In this document: in pieces, positions 1-10,047 of the stretch
Position numbering within the stretch: position 1 is the stretch's first letter
How the letters are laid out: every line of letters begins with the position of its first letter
Origin: Hemicordylus capensis
Taxonomy: Eukaryota; Chordata; Lepidosauria; Squamata; Cordylidae
Assembly (NCBI RefSeq): GCF_027244095.1
Contig: NC_069662.1
Span: 13,170,501 to 13,234,500 of the forward strand
Direction of reading: 5' to 3'
DNA length: 64,000 bases
Notes under the pieces: generated by a model
Database searches by the model: none
What the model saw: only the letters and a program-made list of their open reading frames with translations
What the model was told of the DNA's origin: nothing
Made by a program: the position numbers and the translations under genes

Positions 1-585
1 TTGACAATCATATGGACAGAATGGTTTCTATTCTCTCATTGACCCAAAGCAATATAATTCTGGTTAATGGGGATTTACAGTATCTGGAAGGCTTACAATA
101 TATTTTATTGTACACTGAAGTTTTCCTAAGGCACCCAATAGAGAGGGTCTGGATCATCACTTCTCAGTGGGATTTTGCAACAGTAATAAATCAACGTCTA
201 TTCCCACCTATATCCTTCAATGGCACCTTATCATTCACACTCCATACAAATGCTGTAGAAGGCTATGAAGATTTTGTTGAGTCAATACATCCTCATTGGT
301 CTGTGCTGTATTACATCCAGCGATTCTGGTCCACTGCATTTGTTTGTACATTCATTCCATATAGCGAGAATAAACGAGTCACAAAAATCTGCACTGGGAG
401 AGAGAAGTTGAGGGACCTCCCTGGAACCGTGTTTGAAATGGGAAATGTCTGGCCAGAGCTACTGTATCTACAATGCTCTTCATGCTGTAGCACAGGCTCT
501 CCATACCCTGAGTTCATCAAGAGTCAAACAGAAAGCAATGGGAGACAGAGTCCCTCAGTCCATTCTGAATTCTCATCCGTGGCAA
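1..585 (+). pseudogene. V2R-A exon 3 (partial, frameshifted)
   Basis: The reading frame from base 3 encodes the second half of the Venus-flytrap ligand-binding domain, including [23 protein letters not shown] and ICTGREKL, all found in the intact V2Rs of this window. After FEMG the frame changes by +1; the other frame continues with MSGQSYCIYNALHAVAQALH and ends HPWQ before a donor at 586 (CAA|GTAGG, weaker than the CAG|GTAAG of the intact genes). Confidence 0.9.
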
Positions 586-791
586 GTAGGAGTCTCTAAT
601 CATTCTCTAACAAAATGCACTTCTCAAGACACAAATTAGCTCCCATTGGCTGGGCCTTTCCCCTGATAAAGCTAGGATTTATGCTTGCCTAAAACTAATT
701 TTCTTAATTTCTGAAAGGTGTTTATTTGAGGAGTGGGGGGGGGGAAAGAATACTGTATTCTGCAACGTTTTTGTACAAAGAATCTCCTGGG

Positions 792-1110
792 TAGGGATGT
801 GCAAAGACGTTCAACGTCGAACCAGTTCAGTTTGATGGTTTGGGATCAAACCGAACCACCCATTTGGTCTGACTCCAGACTAAACTCCACCCCACCAGCC
901 TGTTTGTGGGGGTTGCGAGGTTTTTTAAAAAATTTAAAAATGGGTTCCCCCTCCCCCCCCACCAACCTCGCTTCGGTCCCAAATCGGCCTGTTCAGCCAT
1001 TCTACGGCCCATTCAGGCCTCCCCGCCAGTGTCGTGGCCATTTTGGAGGCTGCCATGCCTGAGCAATGGGCTTCTGCATGGCTTGGGTCATGCCCTGTGC
1101 ACACCCCCTA
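792..1110. mobile_element. hAT-type MITE with 8-bp target duplication
   Basis: The element starts TAGGGATGTGCA and ends TGCACACCCCCTA, so its ends are imperfect terminal inverted repeats. It is flanked by a perfect 8-bp direct repeat CTCCTGGG (784-791 and 1111-1118), as hAT transposition makes. It has no transposase. A second, longer member of the family lies at 14321-14778. It sits in intron 3 of V2R-A. Confidence 0.85.
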
Positions 1111-1118
1111 CTCCTGGG

Positions 1119-1408
1119 GAAGAGAGGTGGTCTTGTGGTAGCAAGCATGAATGTTCCCCTTGTTAAGCAGGGTCCACCATGGTTTGCATTTCAATGGGTG
1201 ACTAAATGTGAATGCTTTAAGGTACTTTAAGGAGCATCTCCATGCATGCAGAAAGTCCCAGGTTTACTCCCTGGCATCTCCAAGCAGGAGTGAAATTCCT
1301 GCCTGCAACCTTGGAAAGTTGCTGCCAGTCAGTGTAGACAATACTGAGCTAGATGGACCAATGGTCTGACTTGGTATATGGCAGCTTCTAGTGTTTCCTA
1401 TGTTCCCT
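1119..1408 (+). mobile_element. 5S-rRNA-derived SINE, degraded copy
   Basis: The head resembles the internal promoter part of 5S rRNA (TTAAGCAGGGTC, then a TGGTTTG-like stretch and ATGGGTGAC), followed by a body ending in TGAGCTAGATGGACCAATGG and TATGGCAGCTTC. Fuller copies are at 29762-30064 and 20927-21350. This fits the 5S-derived SINE group known in squamates. Confidence 0.75.
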
Positions 1409-1694
1409 AAGTTGTGGCCAAAGTGCATCCAGCACCAGAACCATGAGTTTTTGCCAAATGAGTGCTTGGGAAATACCTTATTTTCTCAGACCAAGGCAAA
1501 AAAGGCTGTTTATCAAACTTTGGGCTGCTATGAAGGGAAGAGGGTTTGTTCAAGCTTATTATACACATTTATGACATCACATGGCATAAAGCAAAACCAG
1601 TAGTTATGATTTCAAATAAGAGTGGGCAGTCATGGGATGATATTCTCATTACTTACTTGGCCATCATGGTACATTTATGGCATGCTATAGAAAT

Positions 1695-1935
1695 TCAGAG
1701 TCACCTTAAGTGGCACAGTGGGGAAATGCTTGACTAACCAGCAGAAGGTTGCCAGTTTGAATCCCTGCTGCTACTATATCAGGCAGCAGCAATACAGGAA
1801 GCTGCTGAAAGGCATCGTCTCATACTGGGCGGGAGGAGGCAATGGTCAACCCCTCCTGTATTCTACCAAAGACAACCACAGGGCTCTGTGGGCGCCAGGA
1901 GTTGACACCGACTCGACGGCACACTTCACCTTTAT
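1695..1935 (+). mobile_element. tRNA-derived SINE
   Basis: It opens with a box A-like TGGCACAGTGGGG and a box B-like CCAGTTTGAATCCC, then a body with GCTGAAAGGCATCGTCTCATAC and a 3' end GACGGCACACTTCACCTTTA. Related copies lie at 32705-32985 (minus) and 36345-36690 (plus). Confidence 0.75.
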
Positions 1936-2132
1936 AGACACTCAGAGGCAGCATTCCATTCATTAGTGACTGATGCTGAATTGAATCTTGATGTTGGCTA
2001 CTGTTTCTGGGAACAAATGCTTGTAATCTCTGGCACAGATTAATCCTCAGAACCCTGTTAATTTTGAAAGATTTATTCACTAAGTATCCTTCCATCATAG
2101 TGGCGGACATCTATGTGCTGTGCTTGCCCTAG

Positions 2133-2133
2133 G

Positions 2134-2164
<31 letters not shown>

Positions 2165-2291
2165 ACTTCTATACCGCCCGAACTTTCGTCTTGGGGCGGT
2201 TAACATAAAAACAACTAAAACACATATACAAGTTAAAACAATGCAACCATTTAAAAACAGCCATAAAATTAAAAACAGACCATACTTGAAG
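2133..2291 (-). mobile_element. Retroelement 3' tail with (TTTA)n, disrupting exon 4
   Basis: A TTTA array is followed by CTTCTATACCGCCCGAAC and an A-rich stretch, the antisense 3' tail of a LINE of the L2/CR1 group (compare 30659 and 33782). It ends directly against V2R-A exon 4 and has removed its acceptor and first codons. Confidence 0.65.
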
Positions 2292-2499
2292 CATCCGCTT
2301 CAACAGTAGTGCTGGGGAAGAAATCTATTTTGATGACAATGGAGACCTGGCATCAGGACACGATATCATCAACACAGTCACATTCCCCAACCACTCCATC
2401 CTTCGAATATGTGTTGGAAGGATAGACCCTCAGGCTCCTTCAGGAGAAGAGTTCACCATCAATGGGAGTGCCATTGTGTGGAACCACAGATTTAACCAG
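2292..2499 (+). pseudogene. V2R-A exon 4 (5'-truncated)
   Basis: The open frame reads IRFNSSAGEEIYFDDNG and continues to IVWNHRFNQ before the donor at 2500, matching the last exon of the Venus-flytrap domain in the intact genes. The conserved opening LHSFLK and the splice acceptor are missing, replaced by the repeat tail upstream. Confidence 0.9.
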
Positions 2500-2701
2500 G
2501 TGGCAATAATGATTGCATTCCACCCCCACCCACCCCAAACTATGGGTTCCACCATTGCAGAAGATCAGAGAAATACTGGCTCACAGTATTGCACAGCAGT
2601 CATCCAAACTGACTACCAGCAGGAAGACGTTGTGCTAGTGCCAAGCTGTTGCACTAGCTACTTGTGTTAAGTCTGAAACTTGCACCCCAGACTACAACTA
2701 C

Positions 2702-2753
2702 ATTCATATATCACTTTTCATCAATGTTCTCAAAGCATTTTACATAGGGTGGG

Positions 2754-2809
<56 letters not shown>

Positions 2810-2960
2810 ATTAAAGAAATATGCTTCACTGCCCCCAAAGGGCTCACAATCTTAAAAGAAACATAAGATAGACATCAGCAACAGCCACAGGAGGGATGTT
2901 GTGCTAGGGCTGGATAGAGACAATAGACTACTGTTGTACTACTGCAAGCATGTTCACGTG
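2702..2960 (-). repeat. Retroelement tail split by a (GATA)n microsatellite
   Basis: A GATA array of about 14 units (2753-2808) lies inside a dispersed tail with CCCCAAAGGGCTCACAATCT and AGACATCAGCAACAGCCAC. The same tail recurs at 11284, 22017 and 22297 (minus) and at 7036 and 61010 (plus). Confidence 0.75.
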
Positions 2961-3177
2961 AGAACTTGTGCAGCATGCTTCATTTATTTTAAAGGGAAGT
3001 TTTGTGCAAGAATGCCAGCATGAAATATGGGAATAGTGCCATTCTCTGTATTTCAGTTCCTCCCACCAAATCTAATATGAAGATTATAATACTAACCTAC
3101 ATTACATGGCTACTGAGAGGATTATTGAAGTCAAGTATGTGAAGAGTTTTCAGTGTTTGAAATTGACTCTCTAAATC

Positions 3178-3309
3178 CAGGGTTCTTAAACATGAGTCCC
3201 CAGATGCTGTTGGACTACAACTCCCATCATCCCTCCAGGCATTGTGGTCAGGAAAGATGAGAACTTTGTAGTCCAACAACATCTGGGGACCCATGTCTGA
3301 GAATCTCTG
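3178..3309. mobile_element. Palindromic hAT-type MITE (GTAGTCCAACA family)
   Basis: Starts CAGGGTTCTTAAACATG, ends with the near complement CATGTCTGAGAATCTCTG, with arms containing GTTGGACTACAACTCCCATC and its inverse. No exact target duplication remains, unlike the copies at 21147, 33430 and 50767. Confidence 0.7.
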
Positions 3310-3864
3310 CTGCATGTGCTGAGTATTAATACCTTACAACCAAAGCACTACTGTAAAAAGATGTCATGACCTAGATGTGGACCTGGTGCCCTTTTGTAGT
3401 TTTTACCAGAGTTCCAAAACAGCCCATTTCAAGTCAAAATGGTTCAGCGTAGAAATGCTTTGTGCATCCCCACCTTTTATATCATAGCCTCCTTTTGTTT
3501 TATGCACAACTCTCATTCAATTTCTTCTGCCCTTTGTTCCCCATATACTCAGAACCTCTTCCTCCCTGTCCTGCAGACATTCCCTTCTGTCACAAGAACA
3601 AGAGTTAAGAAACCAGGGTATATGACAATCAATTTTTCTAGTTCACCACCTGAATTGACAGCACCAGGATGACAAATAAAGGCCAGATAGAGGATGAGAT
3701 AAATGACATCGCCAGCATGACAAGAGGGAAAGGTCATTGCTCAGCGATAGTACACAAAAGCATGACATAGCCAGGTTTTCAGGTTCAGTCCTTAGATATA
3801 GTTGAAAATTATAGGAGAAATCAGCTGATCTCCGCCCCAAACTTTTTCTTCTGGTTATTGTTAG

Positions 3865-3991
3865 ACCCTGCCCCAATCCACATGTGTCGAGAGTTGCCAC
3901 CCTGGATACAGCAAGATGGTTCGTCTCGGGGAGCAGGTGTGTTGCTACGATTGCAGTCAGTGCCCCAAAGCAAGGATTTCAAATCAACTGG
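3865..3991 (+). pseudogene. V2R-A exon 5 (open)
   Basis: 127-nt exon between TTAG and GTAAGA, encoding [18 protein letters not shown] and then CCYDCSQC: the first six cysteines of the nine-cysteine domain that links the ligand-binding domain to the membrane helices. It has no lesion and joins exon 6 in phase 1. Confidence 0.92.
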
Positions 3992-5290
3992 GTAAGACTG
4001 CTGGTGGCATGTTTAATTCTTAATTTTTGTATAATCATTGGTGAAAGTAGGAGCTAATTTGTATTATTGCCGTTATTGTTGGCTGACACACAGAGCAAAG
4101 GTGCACCAAGGCAGCAAGAGAACAGCTGAAGCAACTGTTCCTGCAGCCCTCAAGGACATATTTTCAGATGGCACCGATGGCTTCCTGGGGAAGGGGAGGG
4201 CATCAAAGGGAGGGCATCAATGGATGCTGCATGGGAGAGTAGTTTGGGAAGTTGTGTTAGCTGCTCTCTCACTCCACTGGTGCTTCAGTGCTTTGAATGT
4301 CAAGCACTGGCATTGGCATTGGTATTCTTGATGGCTGACATCCCCAGTAATAGTGTGAATGTGCAGCAAAAACAAACCAACCCACCAAACAAAAAACCAC
4401 AAAACGACGCACACTGTGAATGGCTCTGCTTCTGAAGCTCAGAGACTCACAGAGCAGGGAGCAGGGGGATTTTCACAGATCTCCTGTTATGAAGGATTTC
4501 CTGTTGTGGGGTGTATGTTCCCCTCGCCTATGGGGAGGGAGGGCAGTTTTGTTTGAGACAATGAGAGGCATAGAAGAAGTCCAATAAATACATTTTATAA
4601 AGGGATATTGAAAACAAATGTTCATGAAGTCACAAACCTGGGGTCAGGACTGAAGAGAGAGACAGAGAGAGAATGCAGCCCCCTAAAACAAGGCAAAAAC
4701 TATGTGTCTGGAAAATTCCAGAGGATCCCTACAATCTGGGGGTCAGGACAAAGTAGAATTGAATTAAGTAAAGAACATGTGAATGTGCCAAGTTTGGCAC
4801 CTGGCAGGTGTTGGGGCTTTCCTGCTGGAACAATCGCCCAGCTGGACTGGAAGATGGCTCTTTTGTTTGTCGTGGGTCTAAGCAATCCTGAGAGATCAGG
4901 ATGGTTGATGGGTTTCCTGAGGAATGCAAGAAGGAATGAACTCAAATGTGTTAGCGAACAGAGGCAGGCAAAGGGGCTTCTGGTCTATCGTTCTCAGGAA
5001 AACTAAGGAGATTTTGATATAGAAAGTCAATCTTGATATAGAAAGATTGATACAAATTTGATATAGAAAGTTCAAGCATGACTCTGCAGAAACATGAGAC
5101 CTGTTTCCAGGTTCCTCATATACATGACGTTTCTGAGCTTTCCTTTGCCAACATGTGCACTCATCTTTTCTGGACTTCAAAATGCAGGTCCTCTATGCCA
5201 GCACTGTGTAAAGGGGTGTATGGAGGGATGCATGGAGACCTCCCTTAACAGTGGGGACCTCCCTTAACATGCAGCTCTGTTTTCAAAGAG
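3992..5290. other. V2R-A intron 5, no recognised gene
   Basis: Open frames here are short and match nothing in the neighbouring genes. A small tandem repetition of GATATAGAAAG occurs near 5015-5070. No familiar repeat was identified in most of this stretch. Confidence 0.5.
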
Positions 5291-5299
5291 CTTCAGCCA

Positions 5300-5640
5300 G
5301 CGATGGGCTCTCAGCCTGGCTGGGAATACGTCTCTCTGCTTTTACAGGCAAGGAGAGGTACTCCTGGCCACTCTGAAAATGTGACGCCGGCCGAAGTTTA
5401 CTTGCAAACAGGGGGAACGGCTCCGTTTGCTAACATGGCTGCACCCTCTGTGTCTGACATCAGACACATGTGTGTCTGATGTCAGTACATGTGCGTCTGA
5501 ACACAGTACTGTGGCTTGTGCGGCGGGAGTTGGTGGCAGCAGACTGGATAGGGGTCACTGGCATCCTCACTCCACCACTGTTCTTAGGTTTGGATGTCAC
5601 AATCAATCTTGGCATATCTTCACCTAGGTAGAATGTAGTT
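5300..5640. repeat. GC-rich foldback element with TCTGAYRTCAGA hairpin
   Basis: A 32-bp hairpin with 15-bp perfect arms (CTGACATCAGACACA and its complement) lies at 5454-5485 within a GC-rich stretch unlike its AT-rich surroundings. The element at 45590-45990 carries similar TCTGAYRTCAGA palindromes, suggesting one MITE-like family. Edges are approximate. Confidence 0.45.
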
Positions 5641-5939
5641 GCTCACACCTTGGGACAGCACGTGGAACTGGTTCTAACTGAGGTTCTAGGTGACATCTGA
5701 ACCAGACCAATATGTTTTAATGTCATCTGATGATGCCCTGTAATAATTTTCCTGCATCTTATCTACATTTATTCTAGCTATAATCAGTAATGTATAGTTG
5801 AAGATCTTAAATAGCTTTAAAACTGTCATTCTTTCATGCTCAGTGCCATATTTTATGTCACGATGGGAACAGTTTGATGCCACCTAGTTGAAGATAGATG
5901 AACATTTTCATAGGTTGAAATTTTGATTTTGACTTTCAG

Positions 5940-6850
5940 ATGCAGAATATTGTGACAAATGCCCAGGAGATCAGCGTCCAAATAAGAAGCAGGACCAGTG
6001 CATCCCCAGACAATTAACCTATCTATCATACGAAGAGCCCTTGGGAATTATTTTGTCTTCTTTTGCTCTATTCCTTTTCATGATCACAGTGGTGGTGATG
6101 TGGAGCTTCATTCAACACCGGAATACTCCCATCATCAAAGCCAACAACTGGGTCATCACTTGTACTTTGCTCTCTTCTTTGTTGCTTTGTTTTTTGTGCT
6201 CCTTCCTATTCATTGGCCATCCCAGGCATGTGACTTGCATTCTCCGGCAAACAATGTTTGGCATCATCTTCTCTGTAGCTGTTTCTTGTGTGTTAGCCAA
6301 AACCATCACTGTGGTTTTGGCTTTCATGACCACAAAGCCAGGTAACAGGATGAGGAAATATATGGGGAAAGGAGTATCAGTGGCAGCCATAATTCTCTGC
6401 TCCCTTATTCAAGCTGGCATTTGTGCGGTGTGGCTGGCTACTTCTCCCCCATTTCCAGAGTTTGACATGCACTCCCAGATTAGCCAGATCATTGTGCAAT
6501 GCAATGAAGGCTCACACATTATGTTCTACATTGTCCTGGGCTACATGGGCTTTCTGGCCAGCATCAGCTTCATGGTAGCGTTTCTTGCTAGGAAACTGCC
6601 AGATAGTTTCAATGAGGCCAAGCTGATCACCTTCAGCATGTTGGTCTTTTTCAGCGTTTGGGTGTCCTTTGTCCCAACATATTTGAGCACCAAGGGCAAG
6701 TATATGGTGGCTGTGGAGATCTTTTCTATCTTGATCTCCAGTGCTGGATTGTTGGGCTTCATTTTCCTCCCTAAATTCTACATTATCATACTGAGACCTG
6801 AGCTGAATACCAGAAAGCAGCTAGTAAGAAAAAAGAATTCTGATACCTGA
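5940..6850 (+). pseudogene. V2R-A exon 6 (open; seven-transmembrane domain)
   Basis: The 911-nt final exon follows TTTCAG and reads [12 protein letters not shown] through DQCIP (cysteines 7-9), then the seven helices, to [12 protein letters not shown] and a stop. Length and frame equal the intact genes. The class C end-of-TM7 motif LPKFYII is present. By itself it looks functional, but the upstream exons are broken. Confidence 0.93.
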
Positions 6851-6966
6851 CTAGCCTCTTCCTTTCTCTTCGTGCCTCCCCTGTTCTGCAGTTAATTTTC
6901 TAGAGTTTGTATCTGCGGAAAAGTTTGTAGCTATGTATGTATTTGTAAAACATAAAGCACTTAGAT

Positions 6967-6972
6967 AATAAA
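6967..6972 (+). promoter_or_regulatory. Polyadenylation signal of V2R-A
   Basis: AATAAA lies 117 bp after the V2R-A stop codon in AT-rich sequence, a plausible 3' end signal. Confidence 0.5.
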
Positions 6973-7035
6973 CAAAGATTATGAAACATCCCTGGAGATG
7001 TGTTTATTGTTGATATGTTTCTCTCTCACCCATGC

Positions 7036-7290
7036 TACCTGAGCAAAGAGACACCTTTTAAAGTGGTAATTCTCTTATATTGAGCAAGGCGAGAGCAACT
7101 GGCCCTATCCGGCCCCAGCACAGCATCCCTCCAGTGACTGTTACTGGTATCTGCCTTATGTTTCTTTTTAGATTGTGAGCCCTTTGGGGGACAGGGGGAC
7201 ATCTTATTTATGTATTATTTTTTCTGTGTAAACCACTTTGAGAACTTTGGTTTAAGAGCAGTATATAAATATTCATAGTAGTAGTAGTAG
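7036..7290 (+). mobile_element. Dispersed retroelement 3' tail
   Basis: Contains GAGCAAAGAGACACCTTTTA, ATTGTGAGCCCTTTGGGG and an end TATATAAATATTCATAGTAG. It is the sense version of the tails at 2702, 11284 and 22017; a LINE or SINE tail of the L2/CR1 group is likely. Confidence 0.6.
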
Positions 7291-7640
7291 GGTTGGCCCT
7301 TTCATGAGGTCATGTGAGACAGTCACCTTAGGTGGTGGATGATTGGGGATGGCCACCTGCCACCAATGGAGCAGCAATGTGGGATGATCTGACACCTGTG
7401 ATTTGGGCAAGGTGTGCCTCTTCTCATCCTCCTTGCAAAGCTTGCAAGAAAAATGAAGAAAGAAGAGGAGACTGCAGGCAACCTTCCCTCCTTCCTGCAT
7501 CCCTCACTACTTTCAAAGCTTGCAAGGGTCAGCTTTGCAAAGGGCCTGGCCCCCACTAGGGATGTGGGGCAAGGCAGAATTTGTCACCTCGCCTCAGGTG
7601 CTGAAATATCTTGCTCTGCTCCTGCTCTCAGATACAACAC
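7290..7640 (+). mobile_element. Nonautonomous repeat, copy 1 of a pair
   Basis: This stretch is an inverted, diverged copy of 20440-20790: both share GCAAAGCTTGCA, an AAGAAGAGGAG core and GGCCTGGCCCCCAC-like sequence. A DNA-transposon-derived MITE is likely but its ends were not fixed. Confidence 0.5.
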
Positions 7641-8069
7641 TATGAATTTGTCCCTTCCCTTCAGCTAAAATAGGAAGGTAGTGATTTTTTAGACTGAATT
7701 CCAAATCAAGTCCCAAATAAGATTAAATGCTCTTAGCCAATGTGGGAAGCAATATGGGGATTGTCATTACGCAGGTTTCATTTTTAAAAATCTTACTCCA
7801 AAACATTGTGCAAGTCTACATGTGTCATCTTTACAAAAGAGTAAACTCGCCGTGGGTAGATTCAGAGGGCCATCTGTAAGTACTTATTAAGTTGGAAGGA
7901 GAGGAACTGGAGGCTGCAAAGAGTGTGCACTCGTATGGGGTATAATTGGAACCTTCTCAAATACACTTCCCAAGATTTTCCACCCAACATTTTACTGTTT
8001 CCCGTCCCAGAGATTTGGAAGTTAGATGGAAAATCTTGTTAAAATATTAGGTGGAGAATCTCAGTAACC

Positions 8070-8360
8070 AAGAAGATTGGAAACCATTCTTGTTGCGTCT
8101 AAAGAACTATTTTCCTACTATGGATTTTACAGCAGGGTTTGAAATTTAGTAATAATAGCAGGTTGGGTAGATTAAAATTGTGTTTGTAAGGTTTAAATCT
8201 ATGTTTTGAATTATTATTATGTCAAAGGTAAATTTCATAGTTGATGATTCATGAAGAGGTGTGAGCGGGAAGTCCATATTTGTTTATTTGTTGTGCATGT
8301 TAATAAGAATATTGTCAAAATCAATAAAAAAATAATTTCTAAAAAAAAAAGAGAGAGAGA
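8070..8360 (+). mobile_element. L1-like 3' end with poly(A) and 16-bp target duplication
   Basis: An AT-rich 3' tail ending AATAAAAAAATAATTTC plus an A run and GA repeat is flanked by the direct repeat GAGAATCTCAGTAACC (8054-8069 and 8361-8376). This is the mark of target-primed insertion of a 5'-truncated LINE. The tail resembles L1 3' ends, though no coding sequence is left to prove it. Confidence 0.75.
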
Positions 8361-8376
8361 GAGAATCTCAGTAACC

Positions 8377-9590
8377 TGACCACAGGATGTGATGACAGCC
8401 TCCAGCATGGATGTAGTTTTTTTTAAAAAATGTTCCCTTAATGTGCCTGTTTCTCTCCCCACCACCCCACAAGATGTTTTTGTCTATACCAAGCATAGAC
8501 TGATCAGGGTCTCTATCAAGGCAGTGATTCAGGATATCTTTCTTGGACAGCTGCAAGGGGAAAGGGGTCAGGACTTTGAGTAGCTCCAAGCAAGAACCCA
8601 CAATAGCTGGGTTTAGCAATACAAAAATATGTTACTCCAGCAATTTCTTGAAGCAGAGTTTTTATAGGTGTTGCTCAGGCACACTGAATTGTCCCTGTCT
8701 TTTCCCTAGAGGATGCTCCATTTCTTAAGGAGACCACATGAGTTTTTAAGTGCTGGGTCCAGCAGTGATGGGGGACTTGTATTTGGGCTGGCAGGGCAGG
8801 TGACTCCTCCAAATCAGAGGATGAAAGCAGGGCTGTGACCCTGGTTTAGGGTGGAGTTGTTGGTTTGCGTTGCCCTAGTTCTTCTGGTGTGTGAAGTCCT
8901 AATAGTGGGGCTCCCAATAAAATAGGTTTGCCCAGGATCAGGGTCATAATTTCTTTCCATGTTCTCTCACCTTCTGAACTATATAGACTTTGCCTCCCAT
9001 TTGAGATGGGTCCTGGATCTAGGATCATGGCTATAATGTACCTTCAAGATTTCCTGTTTTTCCTTTAAATGCTCCTAAATATTCAAGGTAATTGCAAATG
9101 AGTTTGTGACTGAGTAGTATGTAGCTTACTGGTTGTTCATCTCTTCCTCTTTCCAACTATCCACATGCCTCTCACTACCCACCCAAGAAACTTAGAAAGT
9201 TCTCCACAATCAGTACACAACATACAATGGATCTGATTACTTTGTCAATGAGGTGACATAGTTGGCTATAGATTACAGGAGCATATTTTCTTAACCCCTG
9301 AAGATATTCAAAAGTGATGTGAAGGGCCTGTAATTATCTGCTGTGTAATTATCACAATCTCTATCTTCAGGTCTCGGGAGTGCCATGGAAAACAAGGAAC
9401 TTGCAACATTCATAACAAAAACATCTGAATGCTCCTTTGGAACTGGTAATTATGCCCCAATCAGTCTATAAAGGTTCCTTTCAAAATAACATATGCCATG
9501 AAGATCTGGGAGGTTAATTGGAGAGCAGAAGGCTTCTGCCAGTAGATGTATGAAAGTTTAAATCAGAAACTTTCTATTTCTATCTGAAAC
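8377..9590. other. V2R-A/V2R-B spacer, nothing recognised
   Basis: About 1.2 kb without a supported gene. The distal part (from about 9320) holds the candidate control motif of V2R-B listed separately. Confidence 0.5.
9327..9354 (+). promoter_or_regulatory. Candidate V2R upstream element (V2R-B)
   Basis: CCTGTAATTATC at 9327-9338 is followed by a second TAATTATC at 9347-9354, 491 bp before the V2R-B start codon. The same motif precedes exon 1 of V2R-C, D and F. TAATTA is a homeodomain-type core; a role in vomeronasal expression is inference. Confidence 0.4.
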
Positions 9591-9817
9591 CATTTTATTT
9601 ATTTATATCTATGCAAACTGCTTTGGGAACTTGTGTTGAAAAGCAGTATATAAATATTTGCCATATCCATAACTGTAAAAATAGCATTTGCTTAATCTGT
9701 AAGCATGTTGAGGGTTATTTTTTCACTTTTGTCAAGGTTAACGGCCACGGTCTTAGTGCTTCTGAAGAGTATATCACAGTGAAGGCATCCAAGTGTAGCT
9801 GGGGAAAAGATGAGATA

Positions 9818-10047
9818 ATGCTCGTATTCAGATTGTTGTCATTGTTGGTGCTCCTCCTGTTTCTCCAGCTGCCCCATATTGTCAGCAAGATCTGTAACAC
9901 CAGATGGGGTTTGCTGCCCAAGGTACCAAGTAAGGTCTATGGACGTGCAGATGATGTTATCATTGGTGAATTCACCACCTTCTTGCTTCCTGTGCTGAGG
10001 GAGATTTCTTTTAAACAAACACCAGATGCATCTGAATTGCGAGGCAT
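9818..10047 (+). CDS. V2R-B exon 1
   Basis: The start was placed at the ATG before [19 protein letters not shown], a clean signal peptide; the frame is open further upstream, but nothing there resembles the family. The exon ends GGCAT|GTAAGT in phase 2. ADDVIIGEF near its end matches ADELIIGEF in V2R-D. Confidence 0.88.

Larger units (their letters stand above)
1..6850 (+). pseudogene. V2R-A: vomeronasal type-2 receptor, 3' part, pseudogene
   Basis: This is the 3' portion of a class C vomeronasal receptor gene; exons 1, 2 and the start of exon 3 lie before the window. Visible parts are exon 3 (to 585), exon 4 (2292-2499), exon 5 (3865-3991) and exon 6 (5940-6850), in the family's order and phases. 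Two lesions argue against function. One extra A near 442-445 shifts the exon 3 frame just before the conserved MSGQSY segment. A retroelement tail has replaced the acceptor and about the first seven codons of exon 4. Exons 5 and 6 are fully open with all nine cysteines of the NCD3G domain, so loss looks recent. A sequencing error could explain the one-base insertion but not the exon 4 damage. Confidence 0.85.

Noticed and set aside
2753-2808. A CRISPR-like array
   Set aside because: It is a simple GATA microsatellite; no spacer structure and the genome is vertebrate.
3439-3900. Open frames on both strands before V2R-A exon 5
   Set aside because: Short, with low-complexity or unrelated composition; the real exon starts at 3865 in another frame.
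9611-9817. Upstream extension of V2R-B exon 1
   Set aside because: Open by chance over a retroelement tail; a signal peptide begins only at 9818.
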